From Azadirachta indica (taxonomy: Eukaryota > Streptophyta > Magnoliopsida > Sapindales > Meliaceae), in the NCBI GenBank assembly GCA_022749755.1, contig CM040444.1, positions 7,009,009 through 7,073,008 of the forward strand: 64,000 bases of DNA, in the 5' to 3' direction. How positions within the stretch are numbered: position 1 is the stretch's first letter; each line of letters begins with the position of its first letter. Position numbers and translations under genes: made by a program. This document shows, in pieces, positions 60,190 to 64,000 of this stretch. The notes under the pieces are model-generated. The model ran no database searches. It worked only from the letters and a program-made list of their open reading frames with translations, and was not told the DNA's origin.

Positions 60190-60790
60190 TTTAAGAGCAA
60201 GTACCATTGGCTCTGTGCTTGTGAAGAATAAATACTTCAAATTCTTGAGAACTCGAGTATCTTAGAACTTAATGATCCAAAGAGTCAAGGTAGAATAATC
60301 ATCTTGACTTGAAGAAAATCTAATATGATATTCGAGTACCCAAATAACTGAGGACTTAAGGAGTCAAGGTGGAGTAGTCATTTTGAGTTGAAGAGGATTG
60401 GACATGGTATTTCAGAACTCGGGTACTCGAGTACCTGAGAACTTGAGAATAACCAAATCTACTTGAATTAGAATACCAACCCTACTTAAATTAGAATATC
60501 AAACGTGCTTGAATTGGAATTTTTTTAGAGGTATTATAAAAACCCTATATTCTATAGAATTTAAAAAAAAGGAGAGATAATTTAAGAGAAGAGAGTTATC
60601 TTGTACAGATTCCATCTTCTACTTCTAATAAAAGTTCTTACATATATTTGTTCTGTGAAAATAGGTAATTTTGCTTAATCATATAAATTCTTATGTGTTT
60701 TATATCTTGTTTATTATTTTTTATGATTTGTGTTCATTATTCGTTCATAATCGGTAGTTTGTTATCAGATCACAATCTTGATTCAATCGG
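60190..60790 (+). mobile_element. LTR-like remnant with degenerate primer site
   Basis: The segment has LTR-like text: GGTATTATAAAAACCC (TATA-like) near 60532, AATAAAAGTTC (poly-A-like) near 60626, and GTTATCAGATC near 60763, a possible decayed TGGTATCAGAGC primer site. It contains a ~110-bp direct repeat (GTCAAGGTAGAATAATCAT / GTCAAGGTGGAGTAGTCAT, each followed by an ATTCGAGTAC/GTACTCGAGTAC block). No partner LTR or clear borders found. Confidence 0.3.
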
Positions 60791-60944
60791 ATCACAAATT
60801 GAACATTGTTTTTAAGGCTGAATTTTCTCAGCAATGCCTAATCATCGTACTGACATCTCTATCTTTATCACCCTAATCCTTCACTATAAACTATTATGAA
60901 TTTGAAAACCACTTTACGAACTTGGTAATTTTGCTTATAAAATA

Positions 60945-61563
60945 GGGTAATCTTCAATTTACTCTCAACCAATTTTGATAATTTTTATCATGCCCCTAAA
61001 ATTTTGAAGGTTATTAGGGCGCCTCCAAACCTTAAGTTTATTTATTATAACTAACAATTTTTTTGAATTAACCAAAATCGTCAATGTAAAAATATAATTT
61101 TACACAAAATAAATTCAAAATTAATTTGTTCTTTCCTTTATTTTTTCTACCTTCTCCTTTTTTTTTCCTTCTTCTTCGCTCTACTGGTTATTGTAGGCAG
61201 CCACCATGCCTGCCAATGGCTACTGCAGGGCTGCCACAGGTAGCCTTTTATGGCTATTGCAAGCTGCCACCATGGCTGCCACAAGTAGCCTTTTATAGCT
61301 GTTGCAAGCAGCCTCCGTGACTACTAACCATAAATTAGAAAAAAAAAACAAATGAATGAAGAAAAGAAAAAAAGAGGAGAGAGAAGGAAAAAAAAAAAGA
61401 ATTATTTTTATATTAATTTAAACTTTTAAAATTACGATTTTACTCTTTTAGTTATTTGAAATAATAGAATAAGTTAATGTCCGTGGACACTCCGATGACT
61501 TTCAGATTTTTTGGGACGTGATGAAAATCTCAAAACTAGTTGGGAATAAATTAAAGATTATTT
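60945..61563. mobile_element. Mutator-type MITE (619 bp) with long inverted repeats
   Basis: Left end GGGTAATCTTCAATTTACTC and right end (reverse complement) AAATAATCTTTAATTTATTC continue as inverted repeats for about 200 bp. The flanks TATAAAATA (60936-60944) and TTAAAAATA (61564-61572) fit a 9-bp duplication with two changes. The centre is GC-richer and has a ~45-bp direct repeat (GGCTGCCACAGGTAGCC / GGCTGCCACAAGTAGCC), which makes the spurious ORF at 61126-61320. Confidence 0.7.
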
Positions 61564-62580
61564 TTAAAAATATTACAATAATATAAAAGACATACAACTC
61601 AAAATCTACTGTGATAAAAAAAATTTTGGATTAAATCAACTTCAAAATAAAAATTAAAAACACCTAAAATCAACTTTAACAGTTGAATTTCCTTTTAAAT
61701 CTTTCAACATTCTCTTAATCTTGCAATCGAGTACTAAAAGAGTACTTTGAAGAAATATATATTTTTTCATATAAATTCATGCAATAAAATTATATTATAA
61801 TTATTATTTATTTTCACGTGTTCATATAATTTATTTATTTTGACTCATATGAAACTTTTTCTTTTTTTTCTCGTGATTTTGAAAATATAAAATGTCTTAA
61901 TTCAACATAAAGCTACATGCGACTTCAATTAATGATATGAATAGTATATACATATATGTGTAAAAGAAAATCAATAGTTTTAAAATGTGTACATAAATTA
62001 AACTAATTACTAAAACATGATTAGTTTTCAGTAAATTAAATTTAAAACTAATTATTTCTTAAAAATTTTTTATATGGGAATAACAACTCTACTCATAAAC
62101 ACAAACTTACCACTTACTGTTACTCAAACTTGAGATGGTATGTGAGTGTAAATTGTGTCCTAAACCACCCAAACTATGCTCAAGAGATATTAAAATTAAT
62201 TACCGGTTAAAAGCCAATGATAATATATTGTGAAATTAGAAGCTTAAGTTGACCACGTTTCTACAGGCAAAAACATCGGATTTGGAGAGTAAAATTAAAA
62301 TTAACTAACTAACTTGTAAAAATAATATTGATTAGCTAAGCTAGCGGAGCGGAAGTCTATTGATTAATTAATTAGTTTTAAATTTTATTAATTTTAACCA
62401 ACGATTTGCTATGTGTAGATGGATCGAGCGGCATAGATTAATTACTCGTTAAGAATGAATGGATGTAGCTTAGTTATACATTATTTAGCTAAGCTAGCTA
62501 AATGAAAATGAAAATGGAGATTAGAGGCCGACATAGAGATAAATAATAGTAAAAATAATAATTATTATTATTACAATATT
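61564..62580. other. AT-rich stretch before the F-box relic
   Basis: No gene seen. Short repeats GCTAAGCTAGC occur near 62335 and 62492. Confidence 0.4.
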
Positions 62581-63177
62581 GATGGAGACTTGCCCGAGGA
62601 AGTGATGAATGAAATACTATCAACGATGCCAGTGAAATCAATTTTACAATTCAAATGCACTTGCAAATCCTGGTATGCTTTACCTAAAAACCATAATTTC
62701 ATTTTCAAGCACATAACAAATATAGCAACCAAAATACTCGCCTGGTATTTATTTGCTAGAATAAGTAAGAACGTTGGAGGTATTATTTTCCTCACAAAGA
62801 ACTTGCAGATACAGCATATGAAGATTATGATAATCTTGTATATGATACAATACTACTTGAAAAAAAATGTTATATGTTATTATGAAGGATTGACTTTCTT
62901 CTACCATAAGTCCTGTGTAGTTATTTGGAACCATGCAACTAGAGAATTGAGAAGGGTCCCCGGTCGAGGACTATTTAATCCTAGATTAGGTTATCGTCAT
63001 CCTCCGGTTGGTGAAAAAAGATTTCAGACTCCTCCTTTTGGATTTGGATTTGATCATGTAAGCAACGGGTATAAGTTGGTTTTCCTGCTAGACTATTATA
63101 CATTTAAAACTGTTATAAAACATTTTAAAAACTTTTTTAGAACGTATTACAAACCATTTTCTTTTGACGTGTTTTAA
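62581..63177 (+). pseudogene. F-box protein pseudogene, truncated
   Basis: The F-box is clear: DGDLPEEVMNEILSTMPVKS then ILQFKCTCKSWYALPKN, the domain that binds SKP1 in SCF ubiquitin ligases. Next come WNHATRELRRVPG and FGFGFDHVSNGYKLV, typical of the F-box-associated (FBA/kelch-like) region. But there is no in-frame ATG ahead of the F-box: the ATG at 62582 is in another frame, and the F-box frame meets a stop upstream without a start. The reading frame also ends after about 195 residues, half the usual 370-400, just where the FBA domain should continue. The first base shift and the missing C-terminus make it a pseudogene. Confidence 0.75.
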
Positions 63178-63221
63178 AATATCAAAAATCGTTATCTTTT
63201 GTTATGATAAAAAAACTATTT

Positions 63222-63410
63222 TATTAGTTTTTAAATTTATAAGAAAACAGTTTTAAATAGTACTCGAATTTATAAGAGAACCATTTACAATAGTACTTAA
63301 ATTTATAAGAGGATGATATTTAACAGTTGTTAAAATTTTATAAGAAATTTATTTTTAATAATATTTAAATATATAAGAAGACAGTTTTTAATAGTTATTA
63401 AAATTTTTAA
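63222..63410. repeat. Degenerate tandem repeat, ~43-bp unit
   Basis: About five diverged units of AATTTATAAGA(A/G)(A/G)ACAGTTTTTAATAGT(A/T)(C/T)TTAA follow directly after the F-box relic, which may have been truncated at this repeat. Confidence 0.5.
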
Positions 63411-63507
63411 AATTATAATTTTTAAAAATAACAATAAAAATAGTTATTATAACAACATTCAATTAAATAAAAATTAATTTATCAAAAAATATACATACAC
63501 ATATATG

Positions 63508-63538
<31 letters not shown>

Positions 63539-64000
63539 TATGTAGAGGACAATACTATCACTCATTAATTCATACATATGTGTATCGATCTTATTAATTG
63601 TTTAAAAATATATTAAACATTGATTAAAAAAAAGTCTAAATTAAAAGAGTCCGTATCATTACAAATTACAAATATAAACAGTAGCACAACAGCAGTAGAT
63701 CATGAACCAGAAACAACAGCAAGCTGATGCTAGATATCACATGCATAGTTGTTTTATCTACTAATTATTATAAAACTAAAAATAGCAGCCATAAAAAAAT
63801 TAAACAAGTATCTCCCAACAACAGTATATATTTACAACTTTATCAATAATTAGCTAAAACAACAATAAACTATAGCAGAAACTGCTACAACAAAGTAACA
63901 TTAGGAGAAGAAAATAGCAGAAAAATAAAAAACGTACAGCCAATAACATGAAGCAGAACCAACAACAAGCAGTCAAGCAGTAGGGAGCTTGATAATTAAT
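63411..64000. other. AT-rich, then CAA/CAG-rich terminal stretch
   Basis: Simple repeats (TATG/TG/TA) occupy about 63490-63545. From 63670 the plus strand is rich in CAACAGCAG-type motifs, resembling in reverse the CTGCTGTTTTCTG text of the CACTA-like element near 17710. It could belong to another CACTA element extending past the window. No gene. Confidence 0.3.

Noticed and set aside
61126..61320. 64-residue ORF with repeated PP/LPMA text
   Set aside because: Produced by the 45-bp direct repeat in the MITE core.
1..64000. CRISPR arrays, rRNA or intact tRNA genes, organellar inserts
   Set aside because: None seen on either strand by eye; a tRNAscan and organelle BLAST would settle it.

Overview
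The window is nuclear DNA from a flowering plant, most likely a woody eudicot. It is AT-rich, its genes have GT-AG introns, and it carries plant-type families: a CC-NBS-LRR resistance gene, an HGGGF carboxylesterase and an F-box relic. Most of the rest is transposable elements of nearly every plant class, many nested. I cannot name the species; the NLR resembles the RPS2/At4g27190-like family expanded in rosids.

Layout. 0.2-1.2 kb: the last exons of a LACTB2-like metallo-hydrolase gene (+). 1.4-5.1 kb: copy A of a diverged segmental duplication whose copy B lies at 34.1-38.4 kb; each copy has gained its own MITEs. 8.3-9.4 kb: a copia 3' remnant. 10.15-11.16 kb: an intact single-exon carboxylesterase (-). 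12.3-18.6 kb: an array of ~600-bp palindromic units, interrupted by a hAT-type MITE and by a 3.7-kb CACTA-like element that seems to carry a host exon. 18.76-23.04 kb: a copia element with both LTRs and a perfect target duplication, but no reverse transcriptase. 23.05-28.2 kb: a decayed second copia element, split in its integrase by a small Ty3-type derivative. 29.2-34.1 kb: CACTA termini and a broken TNP2 transposase (-). 38.6-43.3 kb: a probable Pack-CACTA holding broken exons of an RRM protein gene and of an NAD-malic enzyme gene. 43.3-44.8 kb: the 3' part of a third copia element, whose LTR ends inside a carboxylesterase pseudogene (44.8-45.2 kb). 45.7-46.5 kb: a LINE RNase H relic. 49.0-58.2 kb: a large CC-NBS-LRR gene (-), for which I reconstruct seven coding exons, all phase 0, giving about 1,780 residues. 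59.9-63.2 kb: a small unknown ORF, an LTR-like remnant, a Mutator-type MITE and an F-box pseudogene.

Only the NLR and the carboxylesterase look like complete genes; the first gene is cut by the window edge. The genes are not functionally linked, and I see no operon-like or CRISPR-like system. The most unusual content is gene-fragment capture by CACTA elements, the RT-less copia element with TA...CA LTR ends, the modular exons of the NLR, and the palindromic array.
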